64,000 nucleotides of DNA from Camellia lanceoleosa (GCA_025200525.1 CM045760.1:43171932-43235931), one strand, 5' to 3'; positions 47,281 to 58,997 are shown, counted from the first letter of the stretch. Notes: generated by a model not told the origin, from the letters alone. Numbers and translations: made by a program.

Positions 47281-48469
47281 TTCAACGTATATTGTATTAA
47301 TAATATATAATCTAATAATATAATAATATTAATAAGTATAATAAATTATTAATCTTAATTAATTAACATTATCATCTTTATAATCTAAATTTATAAACTC
47401 TTATTATATATCTTAACTCTAACTCATTATTCTTGAAACCTTAGTATTTTTTACCTTTTTTTTATTTGCGTAAATTATAATTACCTCTCTTGAGATTTCT
47501 GACAATTACAAGGTCCTGCCCTATAATTTCAATAATTATAGAGGCCTCCTTTACTTTTTCTGACATTGTCAAGATTCCTCTCTCTCGTTAATTTAACCCA
47601 AACATTGTTAATTTGGTTGTGCAAATGACCATAATACCCTTTAAGTGTAATTTACCTATATATTAAATTATCATTTTATTTCTCACAATTGTTTTTCTTT
47701 TTTCCTTCTTTTTTTTTTTTTTTGTATTTCCATGACTTTGTATTTTTTTTCACTATAAGTTTTTGAACTTTTACGAGTTAAAAAAAAAAAAAATCAACCA
47801 TTAATGAAATTAAGAAAGAATATCAACGTTTCTTGTTTGAATTAATTTTGAGATTTAATTTAATAAAAATAATTTAAATGAAAGAAACAAAGATGAAGAT
47901 ATAGATTTTAGATGTAATAAATAATTATTTATTCATTTTATTATTTTCAAATAATTTATTTCTTCAAGTAAAATTCTATTTTAATTAGATGTAAGAAATG
48001 AAAATTTTAAATAGTTTATTATTCTCAAATAATTTTTGTATCTTTCATTTCCTATCAACTAATTTTAATTTATTGTAATGTGATTATATATTTTTTCACT
48101 TTTATATTTATTTTTAATTTTTTTTTTATTAAGGTGAGAAATATTGACTCATTTGGAATTTCAAAATTTCAAAGATGAAAACTAAAATTTGAGAATAATA
48201 TAGGATTGTGAAAAGATAAAAATGATAATTTTTTAAAATATATTTATGAGGTAACATTTAGTAATTTCTATAAGTCAATTTTTTATTATAAAAATGAAAT
48301 GTTATTATGTTTATTTTTCTTAAAAAAATTTAATACACAAATATGTTTACAAAATAAAAGAAAAATTCATGTTTCATAAGTTGCTATGGTATTGAGTGAT
48401 GCTAGCTAATATTGATGAAAGAAAAAAAAATGATGAAAAAATAGAGCCAAAAGCATAGAAAAGAAAACA

Positions 48470-48521
<52 letters not shown>

Positions 48522-49031
48522 TATATGGTGTTGCTATTGGTTGCAGTGAAAAAATGAATGAAAGAATAAATAGAAAGAAGAACGAAAAAAATAAAATAAT
48601 GAAAATGGAAAGAGGGATAGTTTCTTGAAATATGTATTTTTCATAACCAAAAAAAATGGAAAAATTACTCATAAGTCCCAAATTGAAAAATGTTACTCTA
48701 TCTAGTCCTGAGTGTTTTTTTATAAACCATTTAGTCATTTTTTTACATCACAACATCATCATCAAAATAATATCAAACATCATCATAAAACAACATCAAA
48801 CATCACAACAACATCATCAAACAACAACAAACATCATCATCAAAATGGATTTTATTGATACTAGTCTTCTTCCAAGTTTCAATTAAGATCACGTTGAATT
48901 CAATGCCTTTTACCTTAAGGTTGATCTGATTTTTTATCCAGAAATCAGAACCTTAGTGTTTCACTTCAACGTCGTGCAAAGCACTGATTTGGGGTCTCAC
49001 ATGTACAATCTTTGCCTTAATTCTGAAACTG

Positions 49032-49199
49032 TTGTCGGTTGTGATAATCGGAGGTCGGAGGAGCAGAAAGAGAGCGGTAGGGTTCTTCCACCCCTACACC
49101 AACGATGGCGGCTACGGAGAGAGAGTTCTGTGGTGCACCGTCAAGGCCATCCAATCTGATCTCGACTGCATCGTCTACACCGGCGATCATGATGCTAAT
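49032..49199 (+). pseudogene. Captured ALG11 fragment (GDP-Man: alpha-1,2-mannosyltransferase)
   Basis: The translation runs [16 protein letters not shown], then DGG-GERVLWC, VKAIQ, DLDC and VYTGDHDA. This matches the N-terminal part of plant ALG11, from the end of the membrane anchor to the first half of the GT4 fold. ALG11 adds the fourth and fifth mannoses to dolichol-linked oligosaccharide on the cytosolic side of the ER. Only about 50 residues are present. The glycine loop has one Gly replaced by Tyr, and the stretch between VKAIQ and DLDC looks a few residues short. Beyond 49199 the frame runs into unrelated sequence up to a stop at 49400. It sits inside a TIR element, so transposon capture is the likely origin. 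Identification is from memory of the family, not a search. Confidence 0.75.
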
Positions 49200-49400
49200 C
49201 GAAAGAGAAGAACCCACTGCCGATCTGAGAGAGATGATGTGGTGACCCAGCGACGAGTTTCCGATTGGGCTGAAATCATCGTGGTGGTTCAGCAGAGTCG
49301 ATCGAACTCGCCGGAATCACCTTTTCCACAGCCGAAAATTGTTGAATACGCCATTGCTAGGGTTTTTGATGTTCGATCTGAGATGGTTTTGACGTTATGA
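49200..49400 (-). pseudogene. Possible second captured gene 5' end
   Basis: On the minus strand AAAACCCTAGCAATGGCGTA near 49340-49360 looks like a plant leader and start codon, followed by about 20 codons ([15 protein letters not shown]) before a stop. Its base composition matches the neighbouring ALG11 piece and not the A+T-rich surroundings. The product is not recognised. Confidence 0.35.
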
Positions 49401-50455
49401 TGATGGTTGGCCGAAAAAAAAAATTGTTATAATGATGATGTTTGATCAGAAAAAAATTGTTTAATTGTTATTTTGATGTTTGATGTTATTTTAATCGTTA
49501 TTTCGATGTTTAATTGTTATTTAAAAAATTGTTTAATCGATGATGTTACTTATAAATCTGATGTTTGATGTTTGATGGGTAATGTTTGATGTTTAATGTT
49601 TGATGAATAATCTTAATGTTTAATAATTCGAAATCTGTATTTGATGTTTGATGAATAATCCTAATGTTTAGTGGTTGATGTTTGATGAATAATCCTGATG
49701 TTGTAATGTTTGATGTTGGATGAATAATGTTTGACGTTTGAAAAGAAGGTACATCATAAAAAGGTCTATAGTAAGTTTCTTGAGAAATAGGACCTATTAG
49801 TCCAACAAAAAACTTTCAGGACTAAATGGATTAACATTTTCAAATTTGAGATTTATTGGTGCTTTCCCAAAAAAAAATCAAAATTTTAAATTTTTATTCA
49901 AACTATAATTTATCAAAATAGGAATTCATAAAATTGGTGGTCTTTTAAAAAAATGAAATATTTTTTATATTTTGTTTTGTAATTTTCAAATAAAGGATTG
50001 TATTTAATTTAATATAAGGTTTGATGGTGATCAATTTGTTAGTTTTTTTAATTAAATTTTTTTTTTTATTATAGAGAAAGTAATGCTTGTTTATTCTACT
50101 ATATATATGCTTGTCTTGACAATTTAGAACTTTTTTAAATATTGTATAGAATTTAATAATTTTGTTCAACATTATTAAAATAATGTATGAGTCTTTATTA
50201 ATTTTTTGTAAAACCTCCGGGGAGGTAAGTGAAATTTACTATTTGAATATATAAGGGCAATCTTGAAATTTTTTATTTATAGTACATGACATTAGCATAT
50301 TCTGTTAAATAAACTAATAGAAGATTAACGATAGAGGAATCTTAATAATAGTTTCAAAAGTAATAAAGGTTTCTGTAATTATTGAAACCAGATGAGAGGT
50401 CCCTGCAATTGTCAGAAACCTCAAGAGAGGTAAATTTAATTTACCCTTTTTATTA

Positions 50456-50792
50456 TTGTTAATCTAGGAATTGAAAAGTATTTATTAAATAGATGGATTG
50501 GATATATTTGAAATGGTGGACAAATAACTAATTTAAGTGACTCAATTTTGAAAGGTCCTGGACAGATTAAACCGCACCAAACCAAAACTGTTTCAATTAG
50601 TTCAGTTGAGTGTTGTTTGATGGGAGAAGCGATCTGTATTGGTATTCAAAATAATAAAACCGATATTATCAATTCGATGAAATTTTTTTATCTAAATACC
50701 AACCGTGCCGAACCGATTACATCTTTAACTAGAATGATTTATAGAGAGAGAAAGAGCTGGCAGGGAGATTTTCTTAAGATACTCGGTCCATA
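50456..50792. other. Gene-free stretch between repeats
   Basis: AACCGCACCAAACCAAAACTG and CCGTGCCGAACCGATT words resemble the ends of a decayed TIR element. No gene is supported. Confidence 0.45.
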
Positions 50793-53700
50793 AATTCAAA
50801 TTTTAATTTTGTTTGGCAAAGATCTACGCGCTAAAACAGTTTGTCCATAAGGACACCCTTAAGTTAAATGACCAAATACCCTTTATATATATATCATACA
50901 CAGTCCTCACAAATCAAAACCCTCTTTCTCTCTCTTTCGTTCTCACCTCTCTCTCTTTCTCTCCCTCCCTTCTCCCTAGCCATCGACGGTGTCTCCACCG
51001 CCTTCACCAATCACAATCGTAGCGGCAATGGCAATGCTCACCAAAGTCGTTGCCAAACAAATCATCTCCATCCTAAATAAAGAGAGAAATAGACTAGATG
51101 GCGAATCGGAGTCCGCTGCTGCCCTGCTACCATCTCTATCAATGATCTCCTCCGCCACCATCTCAGTAGTCGATGCAAGGACCTCTCTAGGCATTGATGG
51201 CGTAGCTTTATCGATTATGAGCACCACTACCTAAGATCCAAAGCGTGTCCAGATCGACTGCGCAGATTGATGAATCTACTACTATCATTACACGATTTCG
51301 TTCAATCATGCTCAGGTTCACTGATGGCCGCCCCCCATCACCATCGTACACACACAAGTCCATCATCGATGGCGGCAACAGCGTTAAGTGTAACAACCCA
51401 AAAATTTAAGTTGTCCCTTAAATTCTATATTAGTATTATGGTTTTATGTGATAATATATTATTAAAAATAAATAAATATAACAGTGGTAATAATAATAAT
51501 AATAAATAAATATATGAAATAAGAATAATAATGATAATTAATAATAAGCACACCAAAGTGATAAGGCCAACAGCAAGTGATAAGGGTAACATTAATTAAC
51601 CAACAATTAATTAAGGGATTTGTAAATCTCTCTAGAGAAAAGAGGTTACGCCACCTGTGTTATCTAGGCCTTAGGGGAGGTGAGTCACCATGGTTAGGCA
51701 TCTTGTGCTTGTGTATATATAAGAGGATGGGGGGTTGCCAATTGAGTGAAAGGAATGAGGGAAAAGGAAGCGAAGAAAAGGAAAAGAAAATAATGGAAGT
51801 CAAAAGAGTCTTTGGTAGTGGAAAGAAAGAGTAATGTACTACTTTTAACGTGAGCTATATTGTACTTTGAGTTACCATAATATATTTTACGTATATTTTG
51901 ACTTACTATAATTTATTTTATATAAGTTATGTTTTATAAATTATATTAATATTTCAATTACGTGGGTTATTTTCTGACCCCTGTTTACTTAAAATGAAAC
52001 CCATGGATATGTTTGTTTATATTTTGAAGAATATTTGACTATGACCTTATAAACAATTATGTTTTGTAAGTATCACCATGGGAGTTCCACGCCTTGAGAG
52101 ACTTATATAACCACTGGCCTTTGTTTGGTCACTTTGTGGCCTCTGTTGTTATGGATGTATTGACCTCTGTTCTGTGTGAAGCAAAGTACTGTGCGGAGAT
52201 AAGTGCTACACTATTGTGGGAGTCACCTCTATAATCCGTACAAGCCACCTCTTGAATTCGTATCTCTGTTCTAACTGTCACTCCTGTGATCTATGTTCTG
52301 TTCTGTTCGGTTCGGTACCGTGATTATGGTTATTTATTTACATAATCTCAGTTTTGCTACTTAAATGATTATTTGTTCGGACTAAGTTATCTTAAATATT
52401 TTAGTTACATAACTATCCATGATTATTTTGTATTCCTTATACTCTTGGCATAATATTTCTCACTCTGCCATGTACTTATAGCTGTTTACCAATTTTCAAG
52501 AAGCAATGCAATTCAGAAATAGCTTTTGGAAAGTCTTAGATGCAGGGCTGCGGAATAGATACATACAACATTTTTATGATATTTTTATATGTAAATATCG
52601 GCCTTTTTGGTTAATAAATTATGTAATAAAAATAGAAACTCTGATAATTATTTTGGTACTTTCACTTAAATATTATTTCTGCTCGCATTTATTAATTTGT
52701 TCAAGAATTGGCCGAAGGTAACTTTAGTTACTGGCCATCACGATGCTTAACCCTTAGGTACGGGGAGTGGGTCGTGACATTAAGGACATGTACGGTGACG
52801 ATCGCGCCATCGAGATTCAACTCGTTACACATCATTGATCATCTCTTCGTGATTGATGTGGTATGCTCTGCTCTGCTCTCTCTCTCTCTTTTTCTTTTTT
52901 GGTTTATTTTTTGCTATTGTTGCATCTGAATAGATGAAGAACTAAGGATTATATATGTTGTTAGTTTATTTTCAAATGCACACCAATGTAGCATGAGAGA
53001 GAGCGAGAGTTAGAGAGAGATAGAGAGAGAGAGAAAGAGAGAGAGAGATGAACGATTGTGTTTGGTACCAATTAGTTTTGAATTGATTCATTCAAAAACT
53101 AAAATTATTACTCTCAAGTCTTGACTTGGTTCGGTAACTGAAACTATTATGTTGTGTTTAATCCATTCAAGTCGTAAAGGAAATGGTTCGATTTGTTGTG
53201 AAATGATGCAATGATGGTTTGGATATTGGTGGATTTGAACTTGTTGATAGCATGCAAAGCGTCCTCATGATGTTATAAGGCAAAAGGGGATGAAGATGTG
53301 AGGTTCAAAGTTAGATGTGAGGCTCCGATCTGTTAAAATGCATAAATATCTTTTTTATTTTATTATAATTATTATTTTTTTATTTCAGTTTTGAATAGAT
53401 AAAAAAAATGTAGTTGAAAAATTAGAACAGAGAATTGAAAATTTTGAACACATAGATAGAATGTAGCAAAAACAATTTAATAGATAGATATAAAATTGAA
53501 CAGATAAATAGAATTTAGGAAAAAAATTGAACCGATAGATAGCATAGAAAATTTGTATACATAAAAATATTGAACAGATAAAAAATTAGACAGGTAAAAT
53601 TTGGACAGATAAAAAATTTGCATAGATAAAATTTGGACAGATAAAAAATTTACACAGAAAAAAATTGAACAGATAAACAAAAAAATTGAGTAGATAGAAA

Positions 53701-53900
53701 ATAATTTGAACAGATAGTCAAAAAAAGTCAATAGATAAATTAAGGGGTAAAATTGAAAATAAAATATCTTTCAAAACAAGTAAAAGGATTTCTCACTAAA
53801 CTATTTCACAAATGACAGACCTCTCATAAATAAATAAAAAAATACATTGGACCTAATGCGTTAGATACCCTCTAAATTGGATTTATCACCAATTTTCTCT
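50793..53900 (+). repeat. Dispersed repeat, copy B, split by a solo LTR
   Basis: The ends match copy A at 45815-47280 (TCCATAAGGACA and AAATACCCTTT on the left; AACTATTTCACAAA and CTCTAAATTGGATTTATCACC on the right). Removing the 1391-bp solo LTR and its duplicated target leaves about 1.7 kb, comparable with copy A. A G+C-richer block at 50980-51388 has short unrecognised frames and could be captured sequence. A GA microsatellite lies near 53000-53048. Confidence 0.6.
51389..52779 (+). mobile_element. Gypsy-type solo LTR
   Basis: It begins TGTAACAACCCAAAAATT and ends GTGGGTCGTGACA, with TG...CA ends like those of the gypsy LTR at 1253-3537. Flanks TTAAG at 51384-51388 and TTAAG at 52780-52784 are a perfect 5-bp duplication. 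No internal region, primer site or second LTR is present, so it is a solo LTR left by recombination between the two LTRs of one element. Its short open frames are not genes. Confidence 0.9.
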
Positions 53901-53955
53901 TTTTTTTTTTATAAACCAATTTTACTAAAACAAAAATTAATATTACATAAGCTCA

Positions 53956-54060
53956 AAAGATAATATTGCGGATCCGTTAACAAAAGGTTTGACTAGAGAA
54001 CAGGTTGTGAGATCATCGAGGAGAATGAGACTAAAGCCTATTACTTACGAGTTACCTTAA
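53956..54060 (+). pseudogene. C-terminal tip of copia RNase H
   Basis: The reading KDNIADPLTKGLTRE...LKPITYELP, ending in TAA at 54058-54060, is the conserved tail of copia pol, where the DxxTKxL motif follows RNase H. It is 5'-truncated and cannot function alone. It differs from the tails of the other two copia elements in this window. Confidence 0.8.
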
Positions 54061-55312
54061 TGGCAACCCAACTTAGCTGACTGGAGATCCCAAGATCTAG
54101 GTTCAAAAGAATAACTGAATTAAGAATGACTCAGGAAGATTACTAAGGAGACAATCTCTTACCCATTTTTATGATGACATAGTGATGCCTACAATGATCT
54201 AAGTGGGGTATAGCAGGATACTCTTAATAAGAATCACCTATATGAGTGTAAACTGGGCCGGTTCTATGAGAATTGAAAAGGCTGAATTTTCTAGAGCACT
54301 CATGAAAACCAAGAATTATCCAGGCAAAAATGGGCACAAGTGATAGAACCAAGTTGTGTATGGAAATAAAATAGTCTGAAAGGTTGTTGTCTTGGTTTAC
54401 AATAAAGACAGAACAGTTCAAGGCATTATGTCCACTGATTTGTTAATAAATCTGATAATGTTGTACAATGGAAGGTTTCAAGCCAAATGCTGCCTATCTT
54501 TTGCAGGATATTTCCAGTTTAATACTCTTTGAGTCTGCATATTATTGCATGTCCTTTTCATCAATTTCATTCATGTAGGGGATTGTTGGAGAAAAATGGT
54601 TTTAAACCATTAGTAATGTAGGACCCATCCATTATTTAGGTGGGCCAACGTAGCAATTTGTTTCTTGTTATATGGTAAACAAGAGTATGTTGTATGAATG
54701 TTGTATGGTTGTTAAAACCATTAATGAGTGAATGAAAAATCGACTTATGAACATAAGTTTTGTAAAGAGGGGTGTTACGGACCGAGGTAGGCTCAATCCA
54801 AAACACACACGTGCGGGTGTGGGTTGGGTTGGGTTGGGTTGGCACTTATAATTTTTGGAGAAACCATTATTTAAAAAAAAAAAAAATCGAATTTCAATTT
54901 TCAAACCTTGGTCTCCAACGGTCACCTTTCTTAATCGAACAGTCACATAGGTGACTATTGCTTGCTAAGGTTATTGCATATTTAATGGCAAAGCAATCTT
55001 TCATTTTAGTGTGAGAAAAACATAGATTGGATCCTAGCCTTTTCGTCTTTTTGTGGCAGTGTTCATAATCATCTTCATCTTCATTTTTTGTTATTTTTGT
55101 TGAGATAGTGCTTAAACACAAATTTGGTTCGTAGTATACACAAATTGTAGTGCTACTTATGTGTGTAGGTGATTGTTATATTCTAGAGACAGGACGTCCG
55201 TAAATCTCAAGCACCAGTGAAAATAGCGAATTTCTGTTTTAAACACACAATGTCCAAACACTGGCTTCAATCACACCTTTGTTAATTATTTTGGTTTTGG
55301 TTTTGATTTACA
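53956..55312 (+). mobile_element. Ty1/copia 3' remnant
   Basis: Only the last codons of pol (53956-54060), a 3' non-coding part and a probable LTR remain. The LTR begins TGTTGGAGAAAAATGG at 54584 after a GTAGGGGAT purine tract. A (GGGTT)n-like run lies at about 54821-54841. The LTR end near 55312 is a guess. The rest of the element is missing upstream, where the dispersed repeat ends at about 53900. Confidence 0.7.
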
Positions 55313-56043
55313 GTATTTGTAAGTATCTTCTGTTACTTAGTTTTAGTTTATTTATTTGAATACTGAATTTCGCTTTGATATTTAATTAATAAATTAATTT
55401 ATCAAGAAATTATTTTTCAACAAAAATAGAGAGAATTGGAGGAAAAAAATGATAACTTAGTCCTTAGAAAGACACATTTACAGTCTTTCTTCTTTTTTAT
55501 GATAGTAAAAATAATTAAGAAAATTTAATGCATTTTTAAAAAGGGTCCTTAGAACAGAGTAACCTCAAGAGAGAAGGAAAATTGGGCATTTGAGGCATTT
55601 TGCCTGTTGAAGTTGCAATTTATAGCCTCCAACCGGCTATACAAAACTATAGGCATTTTGCCTTTTTTATTTTCAGTCTCTGCATGTGGTTAGCATTGGA
55701 AGCTAGGAAAACACTCTCTCTCTCTCTCTCTCTCTAGCAGATTCATTCTCCATCCCTTCAACAATCAATTCTCCAAAGATCAAGGATCACTTCGTATCTC
55801 TCTCTCTATTTAAGAATATGATATTATAAAAATATTATTTAAAAAATTAATTTATCAATATGTTTTAAAAAAATAAATATTAAAAAATGTCACATCCACA
55901 ATTATGTCAACCCTGTGTGTATATGTAGTATGTCATAAAAAAATATTTCAATTTTTATTTGTGTGGTTGTATTTTTCTTTTAAAAATTAATTAAACTAAT
56001 TTGATTAATTAGTTAAAATAAAAAGTATTGTTGGAGCACACAC
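55313..56043. other. Gene-free stretch with a CT microsatellite
   Basis: A (CT)n run at about 55711-55733, followed by AGCAGATTCATTCTCCATCC, looks like a plant 5' leader, but no coding sequence follows. The rest is A+T-rich. Confidence 0.4.
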
Positions 56044-56046
56044 TAA

Positions 56047-56315
56047 GGTCAAGTTTGGAAACTTATAAAAAAGTCAAAAAATTAAAAAGTTATTTAAAAA
56101 GTTAAAAAAGTTAACACTATTCACCAAAAGTCAACAATTACGGTTGCACAACTCTTAATTTAGATTTTTCCCTACAAATCAATTTTTACAATTTTTTATT
56201 ACACATTTTTTCATAAAAAGTCAAAAAGTTAATCCAAACATTTATATTTTCAACCTCAATTTTTTAGTCCAAAAAGACAAAAAGTACACTTATTTAGGAC
56301 ACCCCAAACAACCCC
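56047..56315. mobile_element. Tourist-like MITE, first of a second back-to-back pair
   Basis: Ends GGTCAAGTTTGGAAAC and, inverted, GGGGTTGTTTGGGGTG, flanked by TAA at 56044-56046 and TAA at 56316-56318. It is the same family and orientation as 33474-33738. Confidence 0.82.
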
Positions 56316-56318
56316 TAA

Positions 56319-56498
56319 GGGTTGGTTTGGCATAAACTAATACAAAAAGTCAAAAAGTCACTATCATATTTAAGTCACATCATCTTATTTAAATCACATC
56401 ACCTCTCTAACACATCACATCAAACCCAATCCAAACCCAACCCATATAAGCTAATAAATTAAAAAGTACATTTTTTTATAACATCCCAAACTAACACT
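56319..56498. mobile_element. Tourist-like MITE, second of a second back-to-back pair
   Basis: Ends GGGTTGGTTTGGCATAAAC and, inverted, AGTGTTAGTTTGGGATG. Flanked by TAA at 56316-56318, shared with its neighbour, and TAA at 56499-56501. It is related to 29967-30995 and to decayed sequence near 20870-21000. Confidence 0.78.
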
Positions 56499-56602
56499 TA
56501 ACTAGTTAAACAAAATAAAGATAGATATTTTTTTGTGTACTTTTACTAGACATTGTGCCTAACAAGATTGGAATTGCTCATTAACAAAAACACAATGATT
56601 AT

Positions 56603-56841
56603 GGCCCTGTTTGGGTAGTGGGTTGGGGTTAAAATAGTCACAAAAGACAAAATAGGCTATTTTAGCCCCAAAAAAATAAAACATCACATCAAATTCATAA
56701 TCATTACACTCTTCTCTCACAAAAAAATTTAAAAAAGTCAAAAAGCCAAAAAGCCATTCCCAAACCAAGCTTTTAAGCTCAGGCTAAAATAGTCAAAAAA
56801 ACCAAAAAGTCAAAAAACCAACCTACTTCCCAAACCCACCC
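56603..56841. mobile_element. Tourist-like MITE
   Basis: Ends GGCCCTGTTTGGGTAGTGGG and, inverted, GGGTGGGTTTGGGAAGTAGG. Flanked by TAT at 56600-56602 and TAT at 56842-56844. The body carries the CAAAAAGTC and GTCACAAAAGAC words of the family. Non-coding. Confidence 0.75.
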
Positions 56842-56954
56842 TATATATGTTTTATCTAGTTCACTTTCATGAAAAATATATAATTATTTTAAAACTTATT
56901 AACCAATGCCTGGTTAAAATTCACAATATATACAAGATTCCTAATATCATTTCT

Positions 56955-57390
56955 TTCTCCTCTATATATTAAGGAAGTAGCTTCCCTCCGCGATCTAGGA
57001 CTGTAAAGTATTATTGGACCCGTGGGCTCACCACGGATCCCGTTTCGATAATTCGAACCATTTAATATGTAAAACTCATCGAGTACTATATGCCTATCAA
57101 AAATCACATTAATCGGATATCGATAACTATGTAATCAAATCAGTTTTACATATAAAAAAATGGACGGTGAACAAATTAAGAGTTGACAGAAAACTAATCC
57201 GATGAAATAGCTATCGATATCCGATCAATGTGATTTTTTTACAAACATATAGTATTCGACGAATTTTACATATTGAATAGTTTGAATTATCGAAACGGGA
57301 CCCATAGTGGACATTCACAAGCCCAACAACATCTTCTAATCTAATTTACAATGGGAGAGAAGCTGCCCCCATATATTAGACTCCCTGCCT
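56955..57390. mobile_element. Foldback element related to 20317-20705
   Basis: It has two long inverted arms: AGTAGCTTCCCTCC inverted to GGAGAGAAGCTGCC, then GGACCCGTGGGC, TCGATAATTCGAACC, TGTAAAACTCATCGAGTA and ATCGGATATCGATA. The order of blocks (GGGCC, TCGAT-ATTCGAACC, ACATxTTAAA, GAGTATAT, TCGGATATC) is the same as in the element at 20317, so they are related. The duplication was not fixed. Confidence 0.65.
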
Positions 57391-58840
57391 ATTACAAATC
57401 AATAAATTTCTCCGACTCTAATAGTATGAAGTTGAGGAGATTTGAGATAGAAAATAGAAAATTACTCAACAAAGGATTGTGCTTCCAACAAAACATGTGT
57501 TATCAATAGAATTTTTGACACCAAACATTTATGTATTGAAATTTTGCATTGAAGAAGAGATAAGCCATATAAAGCAGACATGTTCTATCAAAATAAATGA
57601 AAATATGTCAATTATTTATACTATAGGTGTGGGAACATACTGTCTGTGTGAAACAGTTAAATCAATCATGACTGTTATTAAGTTTTAAGTAATTAAATTT
57701 GAGAAATAGATATTTTAAATATAAAAAAAAAAAATTGTGACAAAACTTCAAGGTGAAGAATTATCTATATATATGAGTGAAGAGGGAGATGGGGAAGAGT
57801 TATGTGGCATGTAAAGTGACACATACATTTGATAGAAAAATTTGCTCTTATATGTCTCCATAAATATAGGCAAGAGCCCCACTTAGTTGATTTGATTCAT
57901 TTTACACAACATTACCTTAATTTGTAGTTTTGTTCATGTACTATTAATCAAATTCTTGGCAATGATCACTACTGTTTTGTTTTCTATTTTTTATTTTTTT
58001 TTTGTATTTCAAAAACAAAAGAAAATTCCAAAACATCCATAATTTTCATATCATTTTCATTATATTGTAAGAAAATAATTTTTAAAAATTTTAAAATATT
58101 TTTTTTGATTTTTCTTCAAAAGAGAGTTATTTTCAGAAGTCACCCAACCTTGGGAGATTCTTCATCATACGAAAATAGATTATTTTTAAAAGCTAATTTA
58201 CCAAACGAATTTTTGTTTTTGTTGTTGTGTGTTTTAGGGTTAAATCTAAAAAACAGATAACGAAACACAACTAAACAAGTGAAAAAGAAATTGACAAAAA
58301 AATATATTAAAATCTATTTAGCTTGATTTTAGTGAAACTAGTCACATAATTCATAAAATGTTAGTTCTCAAAAAGATAAAATAAAATAAAATAAATCATA
58401 AAATGTTGTACAATTAGTATATGGCTTATTTCCCAACCCTAACATCGTGAACTTGGTTCTCATGTCATGTTACTAACCTTGGCCACTTTTCAATCAACAC
58501 ATACCCAAATTTGAATAATGCATTAAATAAAAAAATGTTCTAGGGGAGGTTTATTTATCTAATCTATCTTCATTTTCTTTTTCTAGTCCAATAGGATAGG
58601 TCCTCCCCACTTCATAGGCCTCCACAATCTAGATGTAAGGGGGAAAAATTAATTCAAGTATTGTGTAGAAAATTGATAAATTCACATCCAAATTTGATTC
58701 CACAACCCTTTCTTTCACATAAGTAGGGATGAGTAAAAAAATCGAAAAAATCACAAATCGATTTGAGTCAGATCAATTTGTATAGTTTTGTTTGGTTTTT
58801 TCAATGTATGATTTGATCTTAAATCTTAAAATATGTAAAC
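57391..58840. other. Gene-free A+T-rich stretch before the young copia
   Basis: No gene is supported; a 69-codon frame at 57479-57688 has no recognisable features. Near 58726-58840 TAGGGATGAGTAAAAAAATC looks like a hAT-type end, into which the young copia element may have inserted. Confidence 0.45.
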
Positions 58841-58997
58841 TGTTAAGTATTATTGTATAAGGGTAGTTAAGGATAGTTATGTCTTTTGTTCCTTTTGTCT
58901 TTTATTATAAGTATAAGTATGTGTAACCCTAATATTTTTTAGTGGTGTGAATTATATACAGCTCTCTTTCTTTTCTTTCTTTTATACAAATCTAACA
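58841..58997 (+). repeat. 5' LTR of the young copia element
   Basis: It starts TGTTAAGTATTATTG and ends ACAAATCTAACA. A TATA-like AATTATATACAG near 58947 precedes a CT-rich segment. It is short, as in several plant copia lineages. Confidence 0.93.

Larger units (their letters stand above)
48657..49867. mobile_element. Pack-MULE-like element carrying gene fragments
   Basis: The left end TGGAAAAATTACTCATAAGT and inverted right end GGAAAGCACCAATAAATCTC continue into a shared AAATTTGAAAATGTTA...CTAGTCCTGA segment. Flanks CAAAAAAAA at 48648-48656 and 49868-49876 give a 9-bp, though low-complexity, duplication. Subterminal arrays of CAAACATCATCA (left) and TGATGTTTGATG (right) are mutually inverted. 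Between them lies a G+C-rich block (48860-49400) with a recognisable fragment of ALG11 and possibly a second captured leader on the opposite strand. Confidence 0.72.
47468..50446. mobile_element. 3-kb MULE-like element, outer of a nested pair
   Basis: Terminal inverted repeats begin GCGTAAATTATAATTACCTC on the left and, inverted, GGGTAAATTAAATTTACCTC on the right, and continue through CTTGAGATTTCTGACAATT. Flanks TTTTTATTT (47459-47467) and TTTTTATTA (50447-50455) match at 8 of 9 positions. The interior is A+T-rich with an (AAT)n microsatellite near 48471-48519, and it holds a second TIR element at 48657-49867. No transposase was recognised. Confidence 0.75.

Noticed and set aside
53477..53731. 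84-codon minus-strand frame with apparent repeats
   Set aside because: It is the translation of the GAACAGATAGATAGAAT repeat in the dispersed element.
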